A DNA stretch of 64,000 bases from Symsagittifera roscoffensis. Taxonomy: Eukaryota > Xenacoelomorpha > Acoela > Convolutidae. The stretch is taken from contig NC_087071.1 in the NCBI RefSeq assembly GCF_963678635.1, positions 36,077,680 through 36,141,679 of the forward strand, written 5' to 3'. Below, in pieces: positions 43,228 through 53,660 of the stretch; the first letter of the stretch is position 1, and every line of letters starts with the position of its first letter. The translations under genes and the position numbers were made by a program. Below the pieces are notes generated by a model. The model ran no database searches. It saw only the letters and a list, made by a program, of their open reading frames with translations, and had not been told where the DNA came from.

Positions 43228-44408
43228 ACATTTCCTTCAGATTGTTCGCGTTATATTCAAATGCACTTATCAAAAACTAATGAATAATCCATAAAAGAGA
43301 TATTTGTTTAAAAAGTTTCACAATCGTTTTTTCCTTTTTTGAAAGTGCGACTAAATCTGAATTTTTCCCTAATTAGGCAAAAATACGGTTTAATTTAATG
43401 TTGGAAACTTCAGCTTGATTTGTTTTTGGAAACAATCCTGCTTTTTTGGGTTATACCACCGAACTCAATGTCTACACAGGATAAGAGGTTTTTTGTAATT
43501 CAAAGTAATTGTAAGTTGTTTAAAATTTAAAGTTATTTAAAGACACTCAAGGAAGGCTCATGAGTAAAGCAACATGCAAAGGCTGTGAATCACAAGGCAA
43601 TTAATCAGGGGAGAATTTTGAATATAAAAATCAGATTACAAGAAAGAGAAGATACATTTTTGAGCGAACAATAGAACTCTAAAACTTATTTGCACTTTGT
43701 CCCACATTCAATTTCAGACCAAACAAAGCAATCTTGACTAATAAATACTAATTTACTTGGCATTTTCCCCTTGACATTAAAAATTTTTGGACCCAGGGAC
43801 AGCAAAGTTTTGTAAATTTAGTTTGTTTAGCAATCTTCCGTAAAGGTACACTGGTGGCAAAGACTAAGCGCATTTTTTTGTTTTTACTCTCTAAAATGTG
43901 ATTTTTTTTCGATGCCCCATTTTGGAAAAAAGTCAGTTCGATTTTCCGCCAAACTTTCATATATTTAATCACAAACAGAAAGATAAAGGTAATTTATTTT
44001 GAAAAAGGGCGGGAATTCCGCGCCGGCTACCCACATTAACCCTCATCAACCAAATGTTCGGCAAAGGCTTCCTCAAAACCGCTACAACTAAAAGTAGAAG
44101 ATCTCAAATTGCCAGTTTATATAGCAACGGATGCAACAATAAAAGATGTCAATTTAAAAGTTACTTCTAAATAAGAGACTCAGAGTTCAAGTGCATCTGC
44201 AATTTTTATTGAACACCTCAAGGGTTGTTAAGAAATAAAAGCAGCCAACCTCCTTGAAAAAATCCAGAATGTACAAAATAGAATCCACAAACACGCAATA
44301 GAGCAAAAAGACAGAGAGGAATTAAGATATGGTCAAGAAGCGAATTGCCAAGAGTATGAGTCATATTGATAATTCAACATCTTTTCAAACTCTAAATCAT
44401 ATCTTTTT
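43228..44408 (+). repeat. Module B3
   Basis: Long-form B module. Nearly identical to B2 apart from a ~20-bp deletion near 43570 and small changes. Holds the minus-strand 74-codon frame 43748-43972. Confidence 0.85.
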
Positions 44409-44801
44409 TTTGATGGACTTCTTTGTATGTAAAACAAATTTCTAAATTGTTTTAAATAGGACGTTATGTCAGTACTCAATTATAGTTCATTCAGCCAAAG
44501 TTTTTCTAGATCAAGAACAAATTATCAGAGTTGCTCCAGACAAAGAGTTACCAATTTATTGTAAAGTGATTTCAATGGCTTGCCATATTAATCTGGGTCT
44601 GAAAATTTTCATAACCAAATTAGAATGGTAGTTCTTTGAAATTACATTTTTTGATTTCATAGAAGTTAGCTCTCATTATTCGCTCATGATCTTTGTAAAA
44701 TTTTGCTGGAAATTTAAGTAAATGCTGTCCAAAAAAGACATCAATAACACGCATTTAGGAGAGTTACAATTTGATTTTCCGTTTAATTTTGTCCAGTAGA
44801 T
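44409..44801 (+). repeat. Module A4
   Basis: A module with a short extra GCTCCAGACAAAGAGTTA insertion near 44533; continues into Y2. It provides the empty site (ACATTTTTTGATTTCATAG, near 44645) for the insertion at 46440-47345. Confidence 0.8.
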
Positions 44802-45023
44802 TGGGTTTTCTACAATCCACTAGTTTGGAATGTTATGTTCATGCTTTACTTCAAGAGGAAGGGAGCTCTGTTTTGCTTATGTGTTTCAAAATCGAATATG
44901 TTCATAATTTTTTGATATCTGAAATGTGACTGAATGAATTTGAAAACAGTTGCCAAACTTCAACAAATTTTTAAAAGCATTCATTACAATTAAAGGCTGA
45001 AAAACAGAACTTATCAATTTCAG

Positions 45024-45249
45024 CAGAAAAAAGGGTGGGTTTCACGGAGGCGAATACCCGGATACTCGGAAAATATTTTCGTTCCCACAAGAAAAACTAT
45101 ATAAAAGACAAATACAATCCACTCAATTTTGCCCTTGTTTTTCTAATAAGTGTAACCCCCACTGTAAAAGAGGGGGAGAATGGGGTGTATGGGATCTGTT
45201 AGCTAAGTGCGGCGTGGTCTCGAAGTGTAACTGTAGTCGACAAAAATGA
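45024..45249 (+). pseudogene. Cys-rich exon, Y2 copy, frameshifted
   Basis: Nearly identical to 41668-41892 but one extra G in the GGGTGGG run shifts the frame at its start. After the shift the Cys-rich part (CPCFSNKCNPHCKRGG ... KCNCSRQK) is intact to the same TGA. Confidence 0.5.
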
Positions 45250-45484
45250 CAGTTTTTGACTGGGAAAATCGATTCGAATCCATGGAAAAACTTGTGCGTT
45301 TCATATAGCGGAATTTTTATTTCTAATTATTTCAAGGAGAACAAACAATTTAGCCAATCAAATCTTCTAAAGGTGTTTAGATTTTTGCTGGCTAACAGGC
45401 TGCAAAATTTAGGCATTTTTTGTCATATCAAAATGAGTCTCAAATTAGTGACAATTTTTTATGAGTTGCGCAGTTAAAAGCGAA

Positions 45485-45741
45485 CTTCTTCAGATTTTTG
45501 GTTATCCGGGATTGCAGCTCGGTGGGTTCTCACAAAAACATCCTCAAAACCTTGAACAACAATCATTTGCTTTGGAACCAATAGTCGTCGAAAAAAAAAG
45601 ACTAATTTCAAAAAGCTCGGAGTAATGTTGGACCAATTATTATCGTTTCAAGAGGAAGTTAAAATTTTATCAAAAAATGGTCGGCAGAAAAAAGCACTAA
45701 AGCTTATTAAAAACTCTTTGCTGAAAAAACTAGCTGACTAA
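45485..45741 (+). pseudogene. Second Y-module coding stretch, Y2 copy
   Basis: Starts after TTCTTCAG with IFGYPGLQLGGFSQKHPQNL, continues to LEPIVVEKK, then needs one frameshift to reach FKKLGVMLDQLLSFQEEV and a basic end (KKALKLIKNSLLKKLAD) with TAA. The Y3 copy preserves the same sequence with its shift at a different place, so the ancestor was one open frame. Family unknown. The tail looks helical and basic. Confidence 0.45.
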
Positions 45742-45890
45742 TCATGAAAGCACTAATTTTTTGTCATCTACCTTAACGGCTGTTGTTAAGCAATTTTAAT
45801 GATGTTACTTGAGAAACAATAATGCTGGGCCAAAATACATGCTAAAACCGTGCAGAGCTCCATTTGTCATCTTCTTCAAAATTGAAATAA

Positions 45891-46090
45891 NNNNNNNNNN
45901 NNNNNNNNNNNNNNNNNNNNNNNNNNNNNNNNNNNNNNNNNNNNNNNNNNNNNNNNNNNNNNNNNNNNNNNNNNNNNNNNNNNNNNNNNNNNNNNNNNNN
46001 NNNNNNNNNNNNNNNNNNNNNNNNNNNNNNNNNNNNNNNNNNNNNNNNNNNNNNNNNNNNNNNNNNNNNNNNNNNNNNNNNNNNNNNNNN
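45891..46090. other. Assembly gap (200 N)
   Basis: Exactly 200 unknown bases, in the duplicated region and between Y2 and A5. The true length is not known. Confidence 0.99.
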
Positions 46091-46439
46091 ATTATTGTTC
46101 ATTCAGCCAATGTTTTTCTAGATCGAGAAAAATTATCAGAGTTACGAATTTATAGAAGAGTGATTTCAATGGCTTACCACTTTAATCTGGGTCTAAAAAA
46201 TTCCGCTTCCATCATCTGCACTGAGGTTTTCATACCGAGTGAAAATGAAAAAAAAAGATCCAAGTATAGTAAAAAAAAATCAACAGTTATTAAGTCAATT
46301 TTCTTGCAAGAAAAGTTGCATGAGTAACTTGCTTTCTCAACCTAATCGAGGAAGACTTAAGAATTGGACCAGATGATGATATCTGGCAATTTCATAACCG
46401 AATTAGAATGGTAAATCTTTGAAATGAAATTACATTTTT
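46091..46439 (+). repeat. Module A5, left part
   Basis: CATTCAGCCAATGTTTTTCTA, then TTTCAATGGCTTACCA follow the A module, with ~170 bp of unrelated DNA in the middle. It is cut at ACATTTTT by the element at 46440 and resumes at TGATTTTATAG (47346). Confidence 0.65.
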
Positions 46440-47345
46440 GTTCCGACTTTCGATACGAAAGTAACGGAATATTTGTGCTCGGGGTGGGTTTTTTTTCTTC
46501 AGACAAGTTTCGACTTTTTAACTAGCCATTTTTGACGGAATTTTTTTATATCATTCGAAAGCTATTGTTGTCTGTTTTTTGGATACCCGAAAAAACGGAT
46601 AACTGTCGAAACAATTATCGTTGATTCTTTTTTTATATAAACGTTTCAAAAGCTACTTTTGGAGGTCTTTTTGAATTTGGGGGGCCGTTTCATTTGACGA
46701 ACATGATCATTTGAGTTAAATTATTGTTCCGACTTTCGATACGAAAGTAACGGAATAATTGTGCTCGGGTGGGTTTTTATTTCTTCAGACAAATTTCGAC
46801 TTTTTAGCTAGCCATTTTTGACGGATTTGTTTTTTCATATAATTCGAAAGGTATTGTTGCCCTGAGCTTAAATTTGAGAAGATATTTCTCCTGTGACCAT
46901 TTTTCGTAAAGTTATGAGGGTTTAAAGACTGCCATTTTGGCCAATTTGGGACAATTAACGCGCGATATAGATCTTGTTTCGTAAAGTTATGAGGGTTTAA
47001 AGACTAACATTTTGGCCATTTTGACAAGTTTGGGTCAATTAACGCGCGATATAATTCGCGCTATTAACGCGTAAGCGGAGAGTTAATCCGTCTTAGAAAT
47101 CGTTCCAAATTGGTTAAAAGAAGCTTATTTGCCATAATTGATTTGTTACAAGGAACGAAATTTATCTTTTTGTACTTTATATGGCGTGTGGGGGGATGAC
47201 TTTCATAAAAAAATTTCAAATTTTAGAAAAAAAAAATTCAATTTATTTTATTTCATTTAATTTTTTTATGTATTACTGCTGCTCAATAAACCTTAAAAGG
47301 CAGTCGGAACATTCAAGGCTACGCCCTGATACGAGCAGTCTTGTT
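46440..47345 (+). mobile_element. Composite Helentron-like element, clean insertion
   Basis: Starts with a truncated ~530-bp repeat (46440-46572), passes through ~150 bp of unrelated sequence and ends with a full unit (46726-47345). That unit has an internal ~100-bp duplication around AACGCGCGATATA. Ends are GTTCCGACT and CAGTCTTGTT; a 9-bp inverted partner AGTCGGAAC lies ~45 bp from the 3' end, followed by a degenerate hairpin. It splits module A5 between T and T with no target duplication, judged against the unsplit A4. Confidence 0.7.
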
Positions 47346-47385
47346 TGATTTTATAGAGGGTACAGCTCTGATTATTCGCTCATGA

Positions 47386-47575
47386 TCTCGCTGGAAAATT
47401 TGCTGGAAATCTAAGTAAATGTTGTCCAAAAAAGACATCAAGAACAAGCATTTAAGAGAGCTAAGCTAAGCTTTGACTTGCCGTTTAATTTTGTTGGAAA
47501 TCTAAGTAAATGTTGTCCAAAAAAGACATGAAGAGCAAGCATTTAAGAGAGCTAAGCTTTGACTTGCCGTTTAAT
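47386..47575 (+). repeat. Local tandem duplication in module A
   Basis: Two ~90-bp copies of AAATCTAAGTAAATGTTGTC ... AAGCTTTGACTTGCCGTTTAA lie side by side. In other A modules this segment is single. Confidence 0.75.
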
Positions 47576-47883
47576 TTTTGACCACTAGAGTCGATTTTCT
47601 CCTTTAAAAAAGTTTAAATTAGTAGCTTTTTTGGTAGCTTTTTTCATTTCCTATCCGCTAGTTTGAAATATTATGTTCATGCTTTAGCTCAAGAGGCGCG
47701 AAGCTCCGTTTTGCTTATGTGTTTGAACAATCTCCTTTTTTTCACTATCGAATATCTTCATAAATTTTTTGATACCTGAATTGCGACTGAATGAAGTTGA
47801 AAAGAGTTGCCAAATTTAAACAATTTCTTACAGGCATTCATAACAACTGGATGCTGAAAAAAAACGGAACTCATCAATTTCAG

Positions 47884-48120
47884 CAGAAAAAACTGGTGGG
47901 TTTCACAGAGGCGAATACCCGGATAGTCGATAGTCGGAAAGTATTTTCGTTCCCACAAGAAAAACTATATAAACGACAAATACAATCCACTCATTTTTGC
48001 CCTTGTTTTCCTATTAAGGGTAACCCCCACTGTAATTGTGGGAGAAAACGAAGTGTATGGTGGGATCTGTTACCTAAGTGCGGCGTGGTCTCAAAGTGTA
48101 ACTATAGTCGACAACAATGA
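47884..48120 (+). CDS. Cys-rich terminal exon candidate, Y3 (open)
   Basis: Open for 78 codons after the acceptor TATCAATTTCAG and ending in TGA at the same place as Y1. It keeps RKVFSFPQEKLYKRQIQST, FCPCF, NPHC and LLPKCGVVSKCN, but the last CNC is CNY and one KC is KG. A new CNCG appears after NPH. The changes spare the frame although the module differs a good deal from Y1 and Y2, which suggests it was once under coding constraint. Function unknown. Confidence 0.4.
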   Translation, partial: QKKLVGFTEANTRIVDSRKVFSFPQEKLYKRQIQSTHFCPCFPIKGNPHCNCGRKRSVWWDLLPKCGVVSKCNYSRQQ

Positions 48121-48375
48121 CAAAGTTTTTTTTTACCGGAAAAGTCGATTCGTATCCATGGAATACAAAAAAATTTAGGAAACACTTGTGCGCGTTTCAT
48201 ATAGCGGGACTATTATTTCTAATGAACTCAAAGAAAGTAACGATTTAGCCAAGGAAATCTTTCAAAAATGTTTAGATTTTTGTTGGCTAACAGGCTGGAA
48301 AAATGAGGCATTTTTTGTCATATCAAAATGAGTCTCAAAGTAGTGACAATTTGAATTAGTTTAATTTAAAAGCAA

Positions 48376-48630
48376 AATTCTTTAGTTTTTTTGGCTATCG
48401 CGGAATGCAGCTTGCTGCTGGGTACTCAGAAAAACATCCGCGAAACCTTGAAAAAATCATATATTTTGGAATCAATAGTCGTCGAAAAAATATATATTAT
48501 TTTCAAAGAGCTCGGAGTTAGGTTGGACCAATTATTATCGTTTCAAGAGGAAGTTGAAATATTATCAAAAATGGCCGGCGGAAAAAAAGCACTAAAGCCG
48601 ATCAAAAACTCTTTTTTCAAAAAAAACTAG
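48376..48630 (+). pseudogene. Second Y-module coding stretch, Y3 copy
   Basis: FFGYRGMQL ... SEKHPRNLEK in one frame, then after a shift LESIVVEKIYIIFKELGVRL, DQLLSFQEEVEILSKMAGG and KKALKPIKNSFFKKN to TAA. Lengths and residues follow the Y2 copy, but the frameshift position differs. Confidence 0.45.
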
Positions 48631-49059
48631 CTTATTAATCATGAAAACACTAATTTTTTCTCGTCTACATTAACGGCCGTTGTTAAGCAAACTGATGATG
48701 TTAATTGAAAAACAACAACGCTTCGACAATAACGCCAAAAAACATGCTGAAACCGTGCAGAGTTCAATTCGGCATCTGCTTCAAAATTTAAATCAGCTTT
48801 TGCCATACCCATATTCCTTGATTGGAAACTAAAAAGCAATTTTTGAAAATTTAGCAAATTTTACCCGCTAATGTGAAAATATAAAAAGAAATATATATCC
48901 ATAACGACACAATCAAAAAAATTGTTTTTCATCGAACGATTAACGTACCATACGTGAAACGCTCCTTATATGAAAGAGCAGGAAATCTAAGCAATCTGAT
49001 GCAAGGTTTAAAAAAAAATAACCTACATGATATATTAAATTGACGACGAGCAACTACCA

Positions 49060-49480
49060 AATATTGAACAAACATTTTCTTTTAAATTTAGTAGATGATG
49101 AATAACGTTTTCAACCACTAACTTTTGCGATACATCGCCCGACCGGCGCCAGCATAGAAAATTTTGAGCAAGCTTTGTACGAACCTCAGCATGTGAACTG
49201 AGGAGACCAGGGAAGGCGTTTTTGAAACAGAGAATCTCCCTGGCAATATAGATTGCGAAGTCCGAGTGCGTTCTTGACACAAAAAAGGCAAAAAATTTTC
49301 GACGAGATGTTTCATTTGTTACACATTTTATATTGTTCTTTTCCGTGTCGAGTTTTTATACCTGTTTTTATTGGTTAAACGTAAGCCATATCGAGTTTGA
49401 TTTCAAGCGCATCAACTCTACATATTTTCTTATTATCATTATCACTTCAATCTTTCGAAAGTTTCCAAGATTTTGACTGG
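49060..49480 (+). pseudogene. Retroelement 3' ORF module, copy 1
   Basis: Pairs with 57210-57590 over ~400 bp. In shifting + frames it reads FQPLTF, TGASIENF and ESPWQYRLRSPSAF, which corresponds to the 'Y.FQPLA.E..G..S..FL..L....T..PR...FL.QRLS.A.Q.GN' block I know from 3' ends of invertebrate non-LTR elements. Many shifts; dead. Landmarks shared with the other copy: GAGAATCTCCCT, GCAAGCTTTGTA, TCGTGTCGAG-like, TCACTTC. Confidence 0.5.
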
Positions 49481-50545
49481 CATTTATAATGAAAAAAACT
49501 CCTCACTGTATTTTCAGCTTCCTGTGACAATTGGTCATAGCAAAGAAGTTTCTTTACTGTTCAAAATGAGTATTTTACATTTTCGAATTGAACTTTTCAT
49601 GCTCAAGTTTCTCGCAGCAACCAAAATTAAACGCTCAGAACCAAGAACAGCCAAAATGACAGTTGCGGGGGACACAAAAGAAATAAAACTAGAGTTAAGT
49701 TGCCGTTTGCTATTTTCCTAATTACAATCTAGAGTACAGTTGTCTTGATTAGGATATAGAGATCAACGGCTGCGTACGACGATCCAGAGCGAAACACAAG
49801 AACTTCCAGTTTGAAAAATACTTTCCAGATCAAATGGGGAAGTCCCCCAATCAACTGATATGTCGGTCCAAAACTTCTTGAGTGTTAAAAGCTTAAAGAA
49901 ATTTCATTTGAGTAGTATCTAATTTACTCGATTATACTTCAGGAGTTAAATCAAGAGTTATAAGCTACTTGACGTGAGCTTCTGAATTGGTTTACTTGAG
50001 TTTATTTGATTTGATTATGTTGAGGTAGGGCGATTTGTTGGTTGCTCTATTTGAAATTAAACCAACGTACACAGTCTGAAGGTATTTTGGTAGTAGCCTT
50101 TAAGCTATAACAATTCTGAATTTTCCTGTATTTAGCGAAAGACGAATTCGCTCCTACTGATTGAGGTAGAAAAGTACAAGAGATAGCGTATCTGACCCTT
50201 AAGCCGATGGTTATAGAGCCTAGTTTTCTTAACCTCAAATGTGACTTGAGTGATTGCCTTGTATAATCATGATACTTTTGGCCTTTTGAACGTTTTTTTG
50301 TTATAATTTAAAGAAGACCCATCACTGGCAACCTACGGTGAATTACTCTAGTGGACATAAAAAAGCGCAAGCAAATTTTATTTTCAAAATATTGAAAACA
50401 GCTTACAAATATCGGGTTTTTGATTTTAAATGGCGGGTAAGGTGCCCCAATGAAGATCTGCAAGCAAATATGCGACTGCCTATTGAATCATTTAAAAAAT
50501 TTTATCGAGTTTTGAGAAAATTTCAACCATAGATAATGAATGTCC
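49481..50545. other. No gene recognised
   Basis: Mixed composition. A 65-codon frame at 50338-50532 on + and a 63-codon frame on - lack domains or splice context strong enough to call. Nothing else is supported. Confidence 0.35.
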
Positions 50546-50549
50546 GAAT

Positions 50550-51380
50550 ATAGTTTGACAATTTTTCTCGGAATTGGCCGATTTTCTCGAAGTTTTATTT
50601 TTCATCTGCTCACAAAAATTCTCAATGGTTGATAATTGCTATGAACCATGAGGCTTGGTAGAACTTCAACTCGTTTTATTAGCAAGATTTTTTTCCGGCA
50701 GTATGGAGACTTGCTTTGTCTTGTTAGAAAATCGAAACTTCAGAGTACTTTCGCATAAATGGCGCTACTTGGGACTTCAAAGTTTTAGTGATGTACTGAT
50801 CGCTGTTCAAACTTCCTTCAATGAAAACTAAATTGTTAATTTTTACTAATGTTAGCTCAGAGCATTACTCTTGTTCTTTTTCCAGCAATTAATTTGCATT
50901 GCATTCATGTTTTGGTGTCATTTTTTGGTAGTTGATAATTTTTTTCCGACCATTAGGGCTATGAAGGCAGAATCGACCTTCGTCTCATTGAAGAGTTACT
51001 TTCCATCGGCTATTCCAGCGCAAAGTTTTGTTGGCAAAATTTTTTTCGTAATTTTTTTTGAAGTTATTTGACTTTTAGCGGTGTACAAATTGAAAACCGT
51101 ATTTTCGTAGTATTCCGGCAATATTTTTTCGGCTGATGTCGCACGAGATTCCTCTTTCGACTGCTGTCAAAATTAGATCTGCGAACAGATCTGTGGTATT
51201 TTCAAGACGCCCCCTTCCAGTTCGGTCGCCAACAATGCCCTTCAGGATAGGATTTGGCCAAGTTTTTGAAATGTTGGTTTTTGGCATTCAAAAACTCGGA
51301 GAGTTCTTCAAAACTTGCCCCAAAATTAAATTAATCATTCCAACTGTTTGGTTTCTTTCAGCAAAAACGTAACGAAACAT
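50550..51380 (-). pseudogene. Tc1/mariner-like transposase remnant
   Basis: On the minus strand a helix-turn-helix-like segment reads GDRTGRGRLENTTDLFADLI, ISRKNIAGILRKYGF (51075-51287). After frameshifts comes RWNSRWKVTLQ.DEGRFCLH, which fits the 'W..V.FSDE..F.L' block around the first catalytic Asp of Tc1-type transposases. Stops and shifts follow and the D34/35 region cannot be traced with confidence. Clearly inactive. Terminal repeats were not found. Confidence 0.5.
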
Positions 51381-51473
51381 TCTCAATGAAAATGCACAAA
51401 CAAAACCAGTTCCTGTGCAAAACTTATGCAACGCATGACCAAATTAATATTTCCGTTCCAAGACTGAAAATTG

Positions 51474-51656
51474 CCCCCCCCCCCACTTGCAGATTTTGAT
51501 AATTAAAAATACTGTCACCATTGTGCAATTCACATGAAAATTGACATGCAGACTAATTAGAACTTGACAACTTTTTTGGTCTTCATATTTAACCTTTTAA
51601 GAACGCTAGTTAAACCATAACATTGATGCTCATGTGAGTGGGGGGGGGGGGGGGGG
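51474..51656. repeat. C11 and G17 tracts facing each other
   Basis: A run of 11 C at 51474-51484 and a run of 17 G at 51640-51656 lie 155 bp apart. Bases next to them also pair (CCCACTTGC against GTGAGTGGG, partly), so they could be inverted ends of a small element. Run lengths are probably polymorphic and hard to sequence. Confidence 0.6.
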
Positions 51657-52290
51657 AAACAGTCAAAAATTGCTTAAAAAAACTAACTCGCGCTTATTTT
51701 TGTCCTCTGATTTATCATGGAAAGATTTTAGTTGTAATTGGAAAAAATAAAAGATGCATAGCCATTTATCATTTTGTCTCTCAAGTTTAAGTAATGAATA
51801 CTTAAATTGTACCTCATTTCTTAAAAAAAATATCAGGTTTTTAAGCAAATTCTCACATTTTGTGCATTATCAGGAATTAAAGTTTTAAAAATTTTGACAG
51901 TAGGATCAAAGCTGCCTCAAAAATGCTCTAAACAATTCTGACCAATCAAAACACATAAACAATAATAAGCTACATAACCAATAAAAACATTTTTCTGTAA
52001 ATTTCTGAGAATTTCAAATTTTTGTACTTTAATTGTTATAACTTTTTGTTTTGGGACTACTTTTGATTCTGACATGAAATTTTTTTTGAATTTTATCCAT
52101 GTTATACATAGACTAAACTTTTGACGTTAGTTCTCGGTTCCTAAATTCATCTCGAGTGTTCATTTTTGGCCTTTCCCTCCAAATATGCGAAGCCTAAAAT
52201 GTGAGTAGCTTATTAGTGTTGCCTTTTTGGTGTTTTATCTTTGACTTCAGCTCAGCAGTACCGCCTACCTCAATGTTGCATTCTAGCAAA
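51657..52290. other. No gene recognised
   Basis: AT-rich, no supported features. Confidence 0.45.
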
Positions 52291-53660
52291 GCTTGTCCTA
52301 CTGTAGGGAGTCCTCTTTGCGGGGTTCATCAACCCTTGTGGCTAAATTTTGCACTGCCTGGCCGATATAGGTGGCGCTATACCCACTACATTTAAGCTTA
52401 AACACCACTTTGGATCTCAGTTCACGTGCGAAGGAAGTTTTGAGAGATGAAAAGCACGATTTTAACTTTCTTGTTGTATAAATTATTTGGGATCCTGATC
52501 TGCGTCGCACCTTTGCAGCTAACACCTCGATATTGCAATGTCAATAAGGGTGAGTTTTTCAACCATTTATCATTTCTCTGTTTTGATGCAGTAGCCTGAA
52601 AATTTTTGTTTCGCCCATTATCTTTTTAAGATTTCAAAATCTACCATGTCCAAACATTTTTCCGGATATTGATTTTCAATCCTTTGCTTCCAAACTTTCT
52701 CCAATTCCCTGTCAAAATTAACTCTTGTTGAGGTACTTCTGAAAAACCGATGGATCGTTCCTTCAATATCGTTTTTTTGTGCTACAAAGTTGCGCAGCCT
52801 CAAAATGTTTGAATGGTACCGTTGTCTGAGCAATTTTTGGAACCACCCGCATATGGCCTATTTTTGTGAGCTATTTACCTTTAAATCAAAAAAGGCCAAA
52901 TTACCGTTGCTATGAGCTTCTTCTGTAGTAATCTGCAAACTTGGATGCAACTTATTAGCAGCCTCGAGGGCTCCCCAGGATCGCCCCTAACAGTTCTAAT
53001 CATGTCAACCATATCTAGTAGAAACTTCAGCATCATTTTCATTCCGATCTAATTTTTGGTGTTTTCTACTAGTCCTGCAATACCAGACTGTTTAAGCGAT
53101 GTTTGCTTTTTCCGATTCTGATATGTTACCACACCCTAAGAGACCCAAATCATTCAGGCTTCGCATTCTACCCTTTTAGTTCGATATGTCACCTTTTTCC
53201 GACATCCAGGGCAGACCCCTTTGTTATCCTCAATTAGCATCGTCAATTTTGGTATTTCTTTTTTAAATGCAGAGTCGTGTGTTCTTTGAGCCACAAATTG
53301 GCCAGTATTACTGCTAGAGAGGCGCCCATTGTTAAACCGTCTTTTTGTACTTATTAAAAACAGTTGCATTTAAAGTGTACCTTGCTCAGAGCCATATTAG
53401 TAGCTTTTGCATAGTTTTGCGAAATAGTTCCGGTGGATTGGTTTGCTCAAACAATCTCCTCGTGAATATTTTTCAACAGCTTCCTTGGGATATCAGTGTA
53501 CAAAATGTTTCCAACAGGTTAAATTATACTCTCATCAGAGTCCTATTGAGTGTTTTCCAAGATCTCCCTGGCTATTTGAGTGTTTGTTTCTATGCTAGCC
53601 TCCTCAACTTTATCGAAATGTTTTATCTATGTTTTATTTAGATGGTCGGATGAGCTCATT
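52290..53660 (-). pseudogene. Penelope-like element remnant (RT + GIY-YIG)
   Basis: Read on the minus strand. The RT part has TDIPRKLLKNIHEEIV, NMALSKVHFKCN and MGASLAVILANLWLKEH (M codon at 53327-53329), matching the 'D..SL.TNIP', 't.F.F' and 'MGSPLS.vLA' blocks of Penelope RTs. Further on VCPGCRKKVTYRTKR is followed, after frameshifts, by VVFKLKCSGYSATYIGQAVQ and NLATRVDE (52298-52525), the GIY-YIG endonuclease with its YIG and downstream arginine. Many stops and shifts show it is inactive. Full ends were not found. Confidence 0.75.

Larger units (their letters stand above)
44802..45840 (+). repeat. Module Y2
   Basis: Longer copy of Y. Carries the Cys-rich frame with one inserted G (45024-45249) and a second conserved coding stretch (45485-45741). 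Confidence 0.75.
47600..48800 (+). repeat. Module Y3
   Basis: The most diverged Y copy. Both coding stretches are longest and least broken here. Confidence 0.7.

Noticed and set aside
49740-50240. Possible nuclear mitochondrial insert or old structural RNA.
   Set aside because: No recognisable mitochondrial protein or rRNA core could be read on either strand.
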